A stretch of DNA of 64,000 nucleotides from Imperialibacter sp. EC-SDR9. Lineage in GTDB: Bacteria; Bacteroidota; Bacteroidia; Cytophagales; Cyclobacteriaceae. Below, one piece after another: positions 18,825 to 28,533 of this stretch; the stretch's first letter is position 1; each line of letters opens with the position of its first letter. The stretch spans positions 1 through 64,000 of the forward strand of contig NZ_LR701578.1 of assembly GCF_902498805.1 (NCBI RefSeq), given 5' to 3'. Position numbers and translations under genes: made by a program. The notes under the pieces were generated by a model. That model was given only the letters and a program-made list of their open reading frames with translations, made no database searches and had not been told where the DNA came from.

Positions 18825-19862
18825 TTATTCATCGAACAGGGTACCTGATCTTCCGGGAAGGGGTACTTTTAAATGCTTGTAAGCCATAGGCGTGGCCTCT
18901 CGTCCCCTCGCCGTTCTTTTGATATACCCTTCCTGGATCAGAAAAGGCTCGTACACTTCCTCAATGGTTTCGGCCTCTTCGCCGCAAGCGGTAGCAATAG
19001 TGCTGAGGCCAACGGGGCCACCGCTGAATTTATGAATGATAGTGGAAAGTATCCTGTTGTCCATCTCGTCCAGCCCGTTCTGATCGACATCGAGTGCCCT
19101 CAACGCCATTTCCGCAATAGGCATGGTGATAGTGCCTGTACCCTTTATCTGCGCAAAGTCTCTGGTCCGGCGCAGCAGGTTGTTGGAAATCCGGGGGGTA
19201 CCACGGCTCCGTCTGGCAATTTCGTAGGCTGCGTCGTCCTCAAGAGGTGTATTCAATATGTCAGACGAACGTTTGACGATCTGTGTCAAAAGCTTGGCGT
19301 CGTAGTATTCGAGCCTTGCGTTGATGCCAAAGCGGGCCCTCAGTGGCGAGGTGAGCAGTCCGGATCGGGTAGTGGCGCCAATCAGCGTAAAAGGGCTGAG
19401 GGTAATTTGCACACTCCGGGCGTTAGGCCCTGAATCGAGCATGATGTCAATTCGATAATCCTCCATAGCAGAGTAAAGATATTCCTCCACCACTGGGTTG
19501 AGCCTGTGAATCTCATCAATAAAGAGCACATCGTAAGGCTCCAGATTGGTCAGAAGCCCCGCCAGGTCGCCCGGTTTATCAAGCACCGGACCGGAGGTGA
19601 TTTTTATATTCGACTGGAGCTCGTTGGCAATGATGTGTGAAAGGGTGGTCTTACCCAGGCCCGGGGGGCCATGAAGCAAAACATGATCCAGAGGCTCGTT
19701 GCGTTGCTTGGCGGCACTGACAAATATTTTGATATTTTCAACCACCTTCTCCTGCCCGGTAAAATCACCAAAGTTCAACGGACGTAATGCCTTCTCTATC
19801 TCCTTTTCGGTGGAGCTCATTTGTTCATCGTCGCTACGGAGGTAGTCTTCTCTCATACTCAA
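18825..19862 (-). CDS. ruvB: Holliday junction branch-migration helicase RuvB
   Basis: Hexameric AAA+ motor that drives branch migration with RuvA. The 345 residues are standard. Walker [10 protein letters not shown] lies near residue 65, Walker B LFIDEIHR near 115 and sensor GATTRSGLL near 162, followed by the winged-helix C-terminus ending [16 protein letters not shown]. ruvA and ruvC are not in the window. queG follows closely on the same strand. Confidence 0.97.
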   Translation of the reverse strand: MSMREDYLRSDDEQMSSTEKEIEKALRPLNFGDFTGQEKVVENIKIFVSAAKQRNEPLDHVLLHGPPGLGKTTLSHIIANELQSNIKITSGPVLDKPGDLAGLLTNLEPYDVLFIDEIHRLNPVVEEYLYSAMEDYRIDIMLDSGPNARSVQITLSPFTLIGATTRSGLLTSPLRARFGINARLEYYDAKLLTQIVKRSSDILNTPLEDDAAYEIARRSRGTPRISNNLLRRTRDFAQIKGTGTITMPIAEMALRALDVDQNGLDEMDNRILSTIIHKFSGGPVGLSTIATACGEEAETIEEVYEPFLIQEGYIKRTARGREATPMAYKHLKVPLPGRSGTLFDE

Positions 19863-19976
19863 TTGAGGATTTGCGCTAAGTTAACGAATCGCCTTATTAA
19901 GTGGATAGTTCACCGGCCTTTGTTCAGTCAATCAAAATTTTTAACTGTAACTTGCGGGCCTAAAAACTGATTGTCA

Positions 19977-21038
19977 ATGGATCCTTTTGTCAGGAAGCGA
20001 GTTCTACCTCTACTATTTGTTATCGCTCTATTTATCGTTGTGTTTGTGAGGAGAAACAGCTCGCCAACACAGGTAATGATGCTTCAGGGAACAACCATGG
20101 GGCCCATACCCTACCATGTGAAATACATTTCCTCTGATGGGGTGTCGTATCAGAACCAGGTAGATTCTTTGCTGCGGGCATTCAATCAATCTCTTTCTAC
20201 TTATGTGTCAGATTCAGAAATATCGAGATTCAACAAGGCCGACTCACTTGCTTTTGACTCACCACTGATGTTTCCTGTGCTCGAAACCAGCAAATTGGTT
20301 TATGAAATGACGAACGGAGCTTTTGACCCAACAGTTGGGCCACTGGTAAATGCCTGGGGTTTTGGCCCTAAGAAGCAACCTTCCGCCGACACGGCAAAAG
20401 TAGATTCCCTGCTCAACTTTGTTGGGTTTGATATGATACGATTCACTCCCACCTATGCCGTGAAGGAAGTTTCGGGCATGTACCTCGACTTCAGCGCCGT
20501 TGCTAAAGGGTATGCAGTTGACCTTGTCGGAAATTTTCTGGCCTCCAGGTCCGTCAGCGATTATATGGTGGAAATAGGTGGTGAAGTGACTTGCCATGGC
20601 AAAAATGAAAACGGTGAGGCCTGGCTCATTGGCGTGGACAACCCGAAGCTTGACATTACCAATGAAAATATTGCGGCGACGGTGAGCCTCGACAACAGGG
20701 CGATGGCAACTTCGGGTAACTATCGAAACTTCTATGAAGTGGATGGAAAAAAATACGCTCACACCATTGACCCGGTGAGCGGCAGGCCTGTTCAGCACTC
20801 CTTACTAAGTGCATCAGTTTTTGCCAGGGATTGTATGACAGCAGACGCCCTGGCAACCGCCTGTATGGTAATGGGAGTGGAGAAGGCAGTCACGCTTTTT
20901 GAAGCGCACAAAGAGTTGGACGCTATACTCATCTATAGCGGCGCCGATGGCGACATCCATACAATTGTGACTTCCGGCATTAAGGCAAATGTACACTACC
21001 TGCTGTTTCCTGAAGCAAGCAATTCCGCATCTCAGTAG
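19977..21038 (+). CDS. apbE: FAD:protein FMN transferase
   Basis: Attaches FMN covalently to Thr/Ser of flavoproteins such as the Na+-NQR and Rnf subunits, acting on the outer side of the inner membrane. The 353-residue product starts at ATG 19977 (an in-frame TTG lies two codons earlier). It has an N-terminal signal-anchor (about residues 9-23), the DFSAVAKGYAVD motif near 165, and HTIDPVSGRP plus ADALATACMVMG with the metal-binding residues. No lipobox is visible. Targets are not encoded nearby. Confidence 0.92.
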   Translation: MDPFVRKRVLPLLFVIALFIVVFVRRNSSPTQVMMLQGTTMGPIPYHVKYISSDGVSYQNQVDSLLRAFNQSLSTYVSDSEISRFNKADSLAFDSPLMFPVLETSKLVYEMTNGAFDPTVGPLVNAWGFGPKKQPSADTAKVDSLLNFVGFDMIRFTPTYAVKEVSGMYLDFSAVAKGYAVDLVGNFLASRSVSDYMVEIGGEVTCHGKNENGEAWLIGVDNPKLDITNENIAATVSLDNRAMATSGNYRNFYEVDGKKYAHTIDPVSGRPVQHSLLSASVFARDCMTADALATACMVMGVEKAVTLFEAHKELDAILIYSGADGDIHTIVTSGIKANVHYLLFPEASNSASQ

Positions 21039-21181
21039 CAACTACCTATAACGGAAAATTTTAGGGCATTGAACCTTTTGCGTACTTTCGGTATTTAGTA
21101 ACGATACCTGACAAAATTTTTGCTGGCAAATGTGTCTAACGGAAACCCATAAGTCCTTCATTTTTAGCTTACCTGCTCACG

Positions 21182-21922
21182 ATGGTTATTAGTATTATCT
21201 CTCTGTTCGTTTTAACACTGGCCGGCGGGCTTGCCTCCCAGTACTTTTCAAAACCTGCAGGCGCCAGCTATAAGCTTGCATTGGTCTTCGCAGGTTCGTA
21301 CCTCTTTTCCATCACCATCATACACATTCTGCCTGAAATTATGCAGTCATCCACGGATGGCAAACATATTGGCATGCTGGTGCTGGCGGGCTTTCTCATG
21401 CAACACTTTCTGGAGTTTTTCACCACTGGAGTCGAGCATGGCCATAGCCACGATCACTCACCGGAAAACCAATCGGGATTAGCTCCCTATTCTATTACGG
21501 TCGCTCTTTGCGTACATGCCTTTTTGGAAGGAACTGTCCTGGCTCACCCGGGAGTAATACATGGAGAACACGAGCCCTGGACCTTGCTGGTTGGCATTCT
21601 TTTGCACAAAATACCTGCCGCTTTTGCCCTTATGTCGGTCCTGGGCTACTTCATGGGTAAAAGCAAAAAGGCCATATTGTTACTAGTTCTGTTTGCCTTT
21701 GCATCTCCATTGGGTTTGATTGTCAGCAATATTCTCAAAGATCAGCTTTTACTTTCCGAGTCTGGGTCGATAGCCTTGTTTGCGATTGTGAGCGGCAACT
21801 TCCTTCATATTTCCACCACCATCTTCTTTGAAAGCAGCCCCAAACACCATCATGGGTGGAAGAAAAATTTGACCATCATTATTGGTGGCATCGTTGCCAT
21901 GATATCAGAAGCGCTGATGTAG
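21182..21922 (+). CDS. ZIP-family metal transporter
   Basis: A 246-residue inner-membrane protein with about seven to eight helices. Its cytoplasmic loop is His-rich (GVEHGHSHDHSPEN near 82). The metal-site helices carry HAFLEGTVL and HKIPAAFALM, matching the HxxxEG and HKxPE-type motifs, although Glu of the second is Ala here. Zinc or another divalent metal is the expected cargo. No metal-regulator gene is adjacent. Confidence 0.88.
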   Translation: MVISIISLFVLTLAGGLASQYFSKPAGASYKLALVFAGSYLFSITIIHILPEIMQSSTDGKHIGMLVLAGFLMQHFLEFFTTGVEHGHSHDHSPENQSGLAPYSITVALCVHAFLEGTVLAHPGVIHGEHEPWTLLVGILLHKIPAAFALMSVLGYFMGKSKKAILLLVLFAFASPLGLIVSNILKDQLLLSESGSIALFAIVSGNFLHISTTIFFESSPKHHHGWKKNLTIIIGGIVAMISEALM

Positions 21923-22007
21923 TACAACCAATAGTTGAAAAGGCTGGTCTTGAATACACATCAATGCCCAAGAGTTTAATTATCTTTGAGGCTCATTTAA
22001 GAAAAGG

Positions 22008-22868
22008 TTGATTAAAAAGCATCTCATACTGATCATTTTCCTGCTGGTGGGCAGTTCATTCGCCTGGTCGCAAGGCATTTTCAACGATACTTTTGTTGTA
22101 GAAGGCACGCTGCTTGATAAAAATGACACAGTGCCGGTGCCGTTTGCCCATGCCTATTCGATGGATTACAAAAGGTTCAGGGTGTCTGATGAGAAAGGCA
22201 AATTCATCATCCAGCTTCAAAGAGGCGATACTCTCGTTATATCGTCCATTGGGTATGCCACACGCTTTTTCCTTTTTACTGACATTCCAGCCAGCCGAAA
22301 AATAGAGCATGTTATTTATATGTCGCAGGACCCTGTGGAGCTGCAAGGCATCACCATTTATGGCAAAATGCCAATGGAAGGGTTCTATGACCACGAGCGC
22401 ATTCCTTATGACAAGTTCAAAGAAAAAGAACTGGAGCCTGGCTATTATAAACCTGGGTTAAGCATGAGCCCAGGTGGGGCTGGCGTGTCGGTTGGGTTAA
22501 CGGGTGCATTAACTTTATTAGCAGCTCAATTCAATAGCGAGTATCAGCAGCTGAAAAAACTGGACAAAATAAGGAAACAAGAATACCAGGTGGCCCGCTA
22601 CGAGTATTTTGTAAAAAATCGCCTAAGTCCGAGGTATGTAACTACCAACACCTCTCTGCTAACCACCGAAGTTGACGACTTCATCAAGTTCTGGTCGCCC
22701 GACACAGCCTTCGTGGAATATGCCAATGAGTATGAACTAGTCACCGCCCTGCAGGAAAAGGAAAAGCAGTACATTGATCAAATCAAGCGCAACCGGGGCT
22801 CCGATGACGACATTGTGAGCACCATTGAGCTGAGGAAGCTGCTGATGGACAAGGGGAATGAGGAGTAG
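22008..22868 (+). CDS. Secreted CarboxypepD_reg-like domain protein
   Basis: A 286-residue exported protein. The start is TTG 22008: an in-frame stop lies seven codons upstream, and the frame immediately gives a good signal peptide (MIKKHLILIIFLLVGSSFAW, cut before QGIF). A carboxypeptidase-regulatory-like beta domain follows (VEGTLLDKNDTVPVPFAHAY to about 110, ending DPVELQGITIYG), as in TonB-dependent receptor N-termini. A charged helical C-terminal part comes next. No receptor barrel is attached. A -7-like TATCTTTG lies at 21981-21988. Confidence 0.75.
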   Translation: MIKKHLILIIFLLVGSSFAWSQGIFNDTFVVEGTLLDKNDTVPVPFAHAYSMDYKRFRVSDEKGKFIIQLQRGDTLVISSIGYATRFFLFTDIPASRKIEHVIYMSQDPVELQGITIYGKMPMEGFYDHERIPYDKFKEKELEPGYYKPGLSMSPGGAGVSVGLTGALTLLAAQFNSEYQQLKKLDKIRKQEYQVARYEYFVKNRLSPRYVTTNTSLLTTEVDDFIKFWSPDTAFVEYANEYELVTALQEKEKQYIDQIKRNRGSDDDIVSTIELRKLLMDKGNEE

Positions 22869-23007
22869 CGCTCAACCCAGCCTCTTGCAACAAAAGCAGC
22901 CACTAATACCCTTTCCATTACATTATTTGACTTGTTTTAGTACCTTACTGTTTCGAGTGTCCAACAAGGCGCTCGACTCAAGCTTAACACACTAAACAAG
23001 TTCGCTG

Positions 23008-23265
23008 ATGGAAGACAAATGGCACAAACAATACTGGCAGAGAAACCTTCGCTATCTATCCATACTTCTCATCATTTGGTTCCTTTCTTCGTTTGGCTTC
23101 GGGATTTTCTTTGTAGACACACTTAACACCGTCAGACTAGGTGGCTTCAAACTCGGCTTTTGGTTTGCCCAACAGGGCTCCATCTACATATTTGTCGTAC
23201 TCATCTTTTTATATGTTCGCTGGATGAACAAGCTGGACAAGAAGTATGACGTTGACGAAAAATAA
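23008..23265 (+). CDS. Sodium/substrate symporter small subunit (DUF4212)
   Basis: An 85-residue protein with two membrane helices (about residues 17-36 and 52-70). Characteristic DUF4212 segments are WLSSFGFGIFF and LGFWFAQQGSIYIFV. The family is always found beside a VC_2705-type sodium symporter, as here with 22 bases between the genes, and is thought to be its partner subunit. Confidence 0.93.
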   Translation: MEDKWHKQYWQRNLRYLSILLIIWFLSSFGFGIFFVDTLNTVRLGGFKLGFWFAQQGSIYIFVVLIFLYVRWMNKLDKKYDVDEK

Positions 23266-23287
23266 CCTGCTTAAACCTACTTAAACA

Positions 23288-24979
23288 ATGGATGTACAAA
23301 CCTGGACCTACATTATCGTAGGCTTCACTTTCGCTATTTACATCGGCATCGCCATTTGGTCGAGGGCCGGCAGCACCAAAGAATTCTACGTAGCCGGTGG
23401 AGGAGTTTCGCCACTTGCCAATGGCATGGCCACTGCCGCCGACTGGATGTCAGCTGCCTCCTTCATTTCAATGGCCGGACTGGTTTCGTTCATGGGCTAC
23501 GATGGCACTGTTTACCTTATGGGCTGGACAGGCGGTTACGTGTTGCTCGCACTCCTACTTGCGCCCTACCTGAGGAAGTTTGGCAAGTTTACTGTGCCTG
23601 ACTTTATTGGCGACAGGTACTACTCCAACCTCGCCAGAACTGTCGCCGTCGTCTGCGCCCTTTTCGTTTCGTTTACCTACGTAGCAGGGCAAATGAGAGG
23701 CGTCGGCATCGTCTTCGCTCGTTTTCTGGAAGTGGATATCAATACCGGTGTTGTCATAGGCATGTGCATCGTGTTGATCTATGCCGTGCTGGGTGGCATG
23801 AAAGGCATTACCTACACCCAGGTCGCTCAGTATTGTGTACTGATTTTTGCCTACATGGTGCCCGCAATTTTTATTTCCCTGATTATGACAGGCAACCCGA
23901 TTCCCCAGCTGGGTTTCGGCAGCGAGCTTTCTGATGGCACCTACCTTCTGGACAAACTAGATGGCCTGCATCAGGAATTGGGCTTTGCCGCCTACACCAC
24001 AGGCAAAAAGACCATGATTGACCTGACATTTATTACGGCCGCTCTCATGGTTGGGACAGCTGGGCTTCCCCATGTGATCGTAAGGTTCTTCACCGTTCCA
24101 AGAGTAAAAGACGCCAGAATTTCGGCTGGCTATGCACTTATCTTTATAGCTATTCTCTACACTACTGCACCAGCCATAGCGGCTTTTGCAAGAACTAACT
24201 TCATCTCCACCGTCCACAACAAAGAGTACAGCAGTTTGCCTGAGTGGTTTTCGAACTGGGAAACGACCGGGCTCATCAAGTTTGACGACAAAAACAATGA
24301 CGGCATCGTTACCTATGGCGCTGATGCCAACACCAACGAACTGACCATCGACCCGGACATCATGGTGCTCGCCAACCCTGAAATCGCCCGGCTCCCCAAT
24401 TGGGTAATTGCCCTTGTAGCAGCAGGCGGGCTTGCAGCTGCTTTGTCAACCGCAGCAGGCTTGCTGCTCGTGATTTCTACGTCTATCGCTCACGACCTCA
24501 TCAAAAAACAAATTGCTCCCGGTCTTACCGACAAGAACCAGCTTTGGTTTGCCAGAGGTGCGGCATTGCTGGCTGTGATAGTCGCTGGCTATTTCGGCAT
24601 CAATCCCCCCGGCTTTGTGGCAGCAGTTGTCGCCCTGGCTTTTGGCCTGGCAGCCGCATCCTTTTTCCCGGCCATTATCATGGGCATTTTCTACAAAAGA
24701 ATGAACAAAGAGGGAGCTATCGCCGGCATGATCGCCGGCTTGAGTATCACCCTGTTTTACATGATGCGGTACAAGCTGGGTTGGATAGGTGGGCCAACGA
24801 CCCCGGCCGACTGGTGGTTTGGCATTTCTCCCGAAGGATTTGGCACAGCGGGCATGTTCGTCAACTTTGCTGTCTCACTTGTTGTTTCACGGTTTACACC
24901 GGCACCACCGGAAGACGTGCAGGAAATGGTGGAAAGTATCCGTTACCCGAGAGGCGCCGGAGGTGCTACACACAGCTAA
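23288..24979 (+). CDS. Sodium:solute symporter, VC_2705 subfamily (acetate-permease-like)
   Basis: A 563-residue inner-membrane carrier with about 13 helices. SSS-family segments include SRAGSTKEFYVAGGGVSP near 25 and the helix GMATAADWMSAASFISMAG. An extended loop at about 315-360 contains DDKNNDGIVTYGADAN, which resembles a calcium-binding D-x-N-x-D-G loop and is common in this subfamily. Given DUF4212 upstream and acs downstream, uptake of acetate or another short monocarboxylate is likely. Confidence 0.92.
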   Translation: MDVQTWTYIIVGFTFAIYIGIAIWSRAGSTKEFYVAGGGVSPLANGMATAADWMSAASFISMAGLVSFMGYDGTVYLMGWTGGYVLLALLLAPYLRKFGKFTVPDFIGDRYYSNLARTVAVVCALFVSFTYVAGQMRGVGIVFARFLEVDINTGVVIGMCIVLIYAVLGGMKGITYTQVAQYCVLIFAYMVPAIFISLIMTGNPIPQLGFGSELSDGTYLLDKLDGLHQELGFAAYTTGKKTMIDLTFITAALMVGTAGLPHVIVRFFTVPRVKDARISAGYALIFIAILYTTAPAIAAFARTNFISTVHNKEYSSLPEWFSNWETTGLIKFDDKNNDGIVTYGADANTNELTIDPDIMVLANPEIARLPNWVIALVAAGGLAAALSTAAGLLLVISTSIAHDLIKKQIAPGLTDKNQLWFARGAALLAVIVAGYFGINPPGFVAAVVALAFGLAAASFFPAIIMGIFYKRMNKEGAIAGMIAGLSITLFYMMRYKLGWIGGPTTPADWWFGISPEGFGTAGMFVNFAVSLVVSRFTPAPPEDVQEMVESIRYPRGAGGATHS

Positions 24980-25006
24980 TGTGTGCGCCAACAATTTACT
25001 CATCCA

Positions 25007-25042
25007 TTTGAGGCATTGCGGTTGTGAACGTTTTTACTTTTG
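25007..25042 (+). promoter_or_regulatory. Possible acs promoter
   Basis: TACTTTTG at 25035-25042 matches the TAnnTTTG element. The nearest TTTG (25007-25010) is 24 bases away, longer than the optimal 19. acs may therefore have its own weaker promoter in the 118-base gap as well as read-through from the symporter. Confidence 0.35.
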
Positions 25043-25097
25043 GGTAACTTGAACCGATAGATTTTTGTAACACATACCATACAGAAAGGGAATTGAG

Positions 25098-26996
25098 ATG
25101 ACGGATAAAATACAAACCCTCAGCGGGTATATTCACGAGTACCAAAAGAGTGTGAATGAACCGGAAGCTTTCTGGTCAAGAATTGCTGAAAATTTTTATT
25201 GGCGGAAGAAATGGGACAAAGTAGTGGAGTGGGACTTTCACAAACCCACTATCAAATGGTTCCGCAATGGTAAGCTCAACATTACTGAAAATATTTTTGA
25301 AAGACATCTTTTCACACTGGGTGACCACCCTGCCATTATATGGGAGCCCAGCGACCCAAAAGAAAAAAACAGGGTCATTACCCTTCGGGAATTGTACGAG
25401 ATGACCTGCCAGTTTGCCAACACCATGAAAAAGAATGGTGTAAAAAAAGGCGACAGGGTCATTATCTATATGCCTATGGTGCCTGAGGCAGCTGTTGCCA
25501 TGATGGCATGCGCCAGAATCGGTGCCGTGCATTCAGTGGTTTTTGCAGGCTTCAGCTCCACTTCGCTGGCCGACCGGATCAACGACTGCCAGGCAAAAAT
25601 GGTACTGACCTCTGACGGCAATTTCCGGGGCAACAAGGCCATCGACGTAAAAGGTGTGGTAGACGAAGCCATAGAGAAAACAACGACTATTGAAAAGGTT
25701 ATCGTTTTCAAAAGAACGGGGTCAGATGTCACGATGAAGCCTGGAAGAGACCTTTGGTGGCATGAGGCTATTGAAGGCGTTTCAAAAGAAAACAAGGCAG
25801 AGGAAATGGATGCAGAAGATCTGCTATTCATTCTCTACACCAGCGGATCAACCGGCAAACCCAAGGGCGTGGTGCATACCTGCGGTGGCTACATGATCTA
25901 CTCACAATACACCTTCCAAAACGTATTTCAGTATAGCGCTGGTGATATATACTGGTGTACTGCGGACGTTGGCTGGATCACCGGGCACTCCTATATAGTA
26001 TACGGCCCGCTTTTGGCAGGAGCCACCACGCTGATGTTCGAGGGCGTGCCCACCTATCCACACCCTGGCCGCTTCTGGGAAATAATTGACAAATACCAGG
26101 TGAACCAGTTCTACACTGCCCCAACGGCCATCAGGGCGCTCCAGGCGTACGGATTGGAACCACTGACTCCCTACAAGCTTGATTCATTGAAAGTAATAGG
26201 CTCCGTAGGCGAGCCCATCAACGAAGAAGCCTGGCACTGGTACCACGACCATGTGGGCAAAAACCAATGCCCGCTTGTCGATACATGGTGGCAAACTGAA
26301 ACCGGTGGCATCATGATTTCACCGATTCCGGGCGTTACACCTACGAAGCCTTCCTACGCTACGCTGCCACTCCCAGGCATTCAACCCATCATTGTTGACC
26401 CTGAAGGCAAAGAACTGACTGGAAAAAGCGTGCAAGGCAACCTATGCATCAAATTTCCCTGGCCGGGCATGTTGCGCACCACCTATGGTGACCACGAAAG
26501 ATGCAGACAGACCTATTTTGGCACTTATCCCGGCCTCTATTTCACCGGCGACGGTGTAAAGAGAGACGAGGACGGCTACTATCGAATTCTCGGCCGGGTA
26601 GATGATGTCATCAATGTATCCGGACACAGAATGGGAACAGCAGAGGTGGAAAACGCCATCAACGAACACCCTCTGGTGGTAGAGTCAGCAGTGGTTGGCT
26701 ATCCGCATGACATAAAAGGCCAGGGCATCTACGCCTTCGTGATTGCCGACATGTCGAACAGAACGGAAGAGAACCTGATCAACGAAATTCGTGAAACTGT
26801 CAGCAAGATCATTGGCCCGATTGCAAAGCCTGATAAGATTCAGATTGTGCCAGGACTGCCAAAAACAAGGTCAGGAAAGATCATGAGACGGATACTAAGA
26901 AAGGCTGCGGAAGGTGATGTTTCTAATCTGGGGGATATCTCCACGCTACTTAATCCAGAGGTGGTGGAGCAAATTATCGCAGGCTCGAAGAAGTAG
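25098..26996 (+). CDS. acs: Acetyl-CoA synthetase
   Basis: Activates acetate with ATP and CoA to acetyl-CoA. The 632 residues are the typical length. The AMP-binding motif YTSGSTGKPKGV is near 251; WWQTETGG near 398 and RVDDVINVSGHRMGT near 502 are core motifs of the family. The C-terminal KTRSGKIMRRILR carries the catalytic Lys that is regulated by acetylation in homologues. It lies 118 bases after the symporter genes, forming an acetate uptake and activation module, with a strong terminator behind it. Confidence 0.97.
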   Translation: MTDKIQTLSGYIHEYQKSVNEPEAFWSRIAENFYWRKKWDKVVEWDFHKPTIKWFRNGKLNITENIFERHLFTLGDHPAIIWEPSDPKEKNRVITLRELYEMTCQFANTMKKNGVKKGDRVIIYMPMVPEAAVAMMACARIGAVHSVVFAGFSSTSLADRINDCQAKMVLTSDGNFRGNKAIDVKGVVDEAIEKTTTIEKVIVFKRTGSDVTMKPGRDLWWHEAIEGVSKENKAEEMDAEDLLFILYTSGSTGKPKGVVHTCGGYMIYSQYTFQNVFQYSAGDIYWCTADVGWITGHSYIVYGPLLAGATTLMFEGVPTYPHPGRFWEIIDKYQVNQFYTAPTAIRALQAYGLEPLTPYKLDSLKVIGSVGEPINEEAWHWYHDHVGKNQCPLVDTWWQTETGGIMISPIPGVTPTKPSYATLPLPGIQPIIVDPEGKELTGKSVQGNLCIKFPWPGMLRTTYGDHERCRQTYFGTYPGLYFTGDGVKRDEDGYYRILGRVDDVINVSGHRMGTAEVENAINEHPLVVESAVVGYPHDIKGQGIYAFVIADMSNRTEENLINEIRETVSKIIGPIAKPDKIQIVPGLPKTRSGKIMRRILRKAAEGDVSNLGDISTLLNPEVVEQIIAGSKK

Positions 26997-27016
26997 CACT
27001 TTTCTGCCAAAGATTT

Positions 27017-27058
27017 AAAAAGCTTAGACTTCTTTTAAAGAAGCTTCTAAGCTTTTTT
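27017..27058. terminator. Terminator downstream of acs
   Basis: A long stem of AAAAGCTTAGA with TCTAAGCTTTT plus an inner CTTCTTT/AAAGAAG segment, with a small bulge and a run of six T. The symmetry would let it stop transcription from either direction. It separates acs from the aminotransferase gene. Confidence 0.8.
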
Positions 27059-27136
27059 CTTTGTGCTTTCATTAGCCCGACTTAAGCACATTTTTCAGAC
27101 ACCTATTGGGAGAAGTCCCAGCATCCTATTGTTGAT

Positions 27137-28447
27137 ATGCGACAGAAGTTACTACGTGAAGGGGCCAATGAACTTTCCTATGAAATAAGAGGCATTGTTA
27201 GAAAGGCGGAACAGCTGGAAAAGCTTGGCTACAACATCCTATGGGAAAACATCGGCGACCCTATTCAAAAAAACCGGAAACTTCCCGATTGGATCAAAGA
27301 AATCATTTCCGGACTCCTCTTTGAAGACGAGACGTTCGGATACAGTCATTCGAAAGGGGTACTTCACACCCGTGAGTTTTTAGCAGAGCGAAACAACAAG
27401 AAGGGTGGTGCTCAAATTTCAGCCGACGACATAACATTCTTCAACGGACTGGGAGATGCTATTGCAAAGATCTATCAATACCTGATTCCTTCTGCCAGGG
27501 TCATAGGGCCGTCGCCAGCCTACTCTACTCATTCTTCAGCTGAGGCATCACATGCAAACAATCACCCGCTGACCTACAAACTGGATCCGGAGAACTCCTG
27601 GTACCCGGATTTGGATGACCTTTACAATAAAGTAAAGTACAACCCAAATATTGTGGGTATCCTGATTATCAATCCCGATAACCCAACGGGTATGGTATAC
27701 CCAAAGCCTATTTTGGAAAGAATGGTGGCCATCGCCAAAGAGTTTAACCTGTTCATTGTTTGCGACGAAATCTACATGAACATCATTTACAACAATGCAG
27801 ACACCTGCTCATTGTCAGAAGTAATTGGCGATGTGCCGGGCATGTCCCTAAAAGGGATTTCCAAAGAGTTTCCATGGCCGGGTGCCCGATGCGGATGGGC
27901 TGAGTATTACAACCGTGACAAGGACGCTGAGTTTGCCAGACTTTGCCAGACCATCGACAATGCCAAGATGATAGAGGTGAGCTCTACCAAGCTTCCTCAA
28001 AGGGCTATTCCAAGAATCATGTCTGACAGCCGGTACCCGGATTTCATTAAGGCGACCAACAAACGGATTGGTGAAAGAAGTGCCTTTCTTTCTAAAACCT
28101 TCAAAGACAACCCTTATATCACCTTCAACGAAACCAACGGGGCCTTCTATAACACTATGATCTTCAAGCCTGACGCTTTGAAACCAGGCCAGACAATGCC
28201 GATCAAAGACGCCAAAGTGAAACAGTTGCTGGACAGCTGGTTCGAGTCCAACAACGGCCCTATGGAAATGGACAAAAGGTTTGTTTACTATCTTTTGGCG
28301 GCTAAGCAGGTTTGTCTTGTGCCTATTTCGTCTTTCTGCTCCGACCTCATGGGCTTTCGCATGACTTTGCTGGAAGAAAATGATGAGATCAGAGACGAAA
28401 TTTTTAAGAGAATCAAAGAGGGGATTGAGGAATTCTGCGGGTCGTAA
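27137..28447 (+). CDS. Pyridoxal-phosphate aminotransferase, class I/II
   Basis: A 436-residue fold-type I aminotransferase. The substrate-phosphate region NPDNPTGMVYP is near 178, the CDEIYMNI aspartate near 212 and the Schiff-base Lys in GISKEFPWPGARCGW near 245. The Pro-Trp-Pro after that Lys resembles a group of alanine/aromatic aminotransferases, but the substrate cannot be fixed from sequence. It stands alone between the acs terminator and the convergent nrdA gene. Confidence 0.88.
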   Translation: MRQKLLREGANELSYEIRGIVRKAEQLEKLGYNILWENIGDPIQKNRKLPDWIKEIISGLLFEDETFGYSHSKGVLHTREFLAERNNKKGGAQISADDITFFNGLGDAIAKIYQYLIPSARVIGPSPAYSTHSSAEASHANNHPLTYKLDPENSWYPDLDDLYNKVKYNPNIVGILIINPDNPTGMVYPKPILERMVAIAKEFNLFIVCDEIYMNIIYNNADTCSLSEVIGDVPGMSLKGISKEFPWPGARCGWAEYYNRDKDAEFARLCQTIDNAKMIEVSSTKLPQRAIPRIMSDSRYPDFIKATNKRIGERSAFLSKTFKDNPYITFNETNGAFYNTMIFKPDALKPGQTMPIKDAKVKQLLDSWFESNNGPMEMDKRFVYYLLAAKQVCLVPISSFCSDLMGFRMTLLEENDEIRDEIFKRIKEGIEEFCGS

Positions 28448-28475
28448 TTTCTCCTCAAAGGGCCTACAAAAAATA

Positions 28476-28501
28476 ACCCCTTCTCATCGCTGAAAAGGGG
28501 T
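28476..28501. terminator. Bidirectional terminator between the aminotransferase and nrdA
   Basis: A 7-base stem (ACCCCTT / AAGGGGT) with flanking A- and T-rich sequence lies between two convergent genes, 28 bases after the aminotransferase stop and 32 bases from the nrdA stop. Confidence 0.6.
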
Positions 28502-28533
28502 GTATTTAAAAGGCAGAATTAATAATCATTTCA

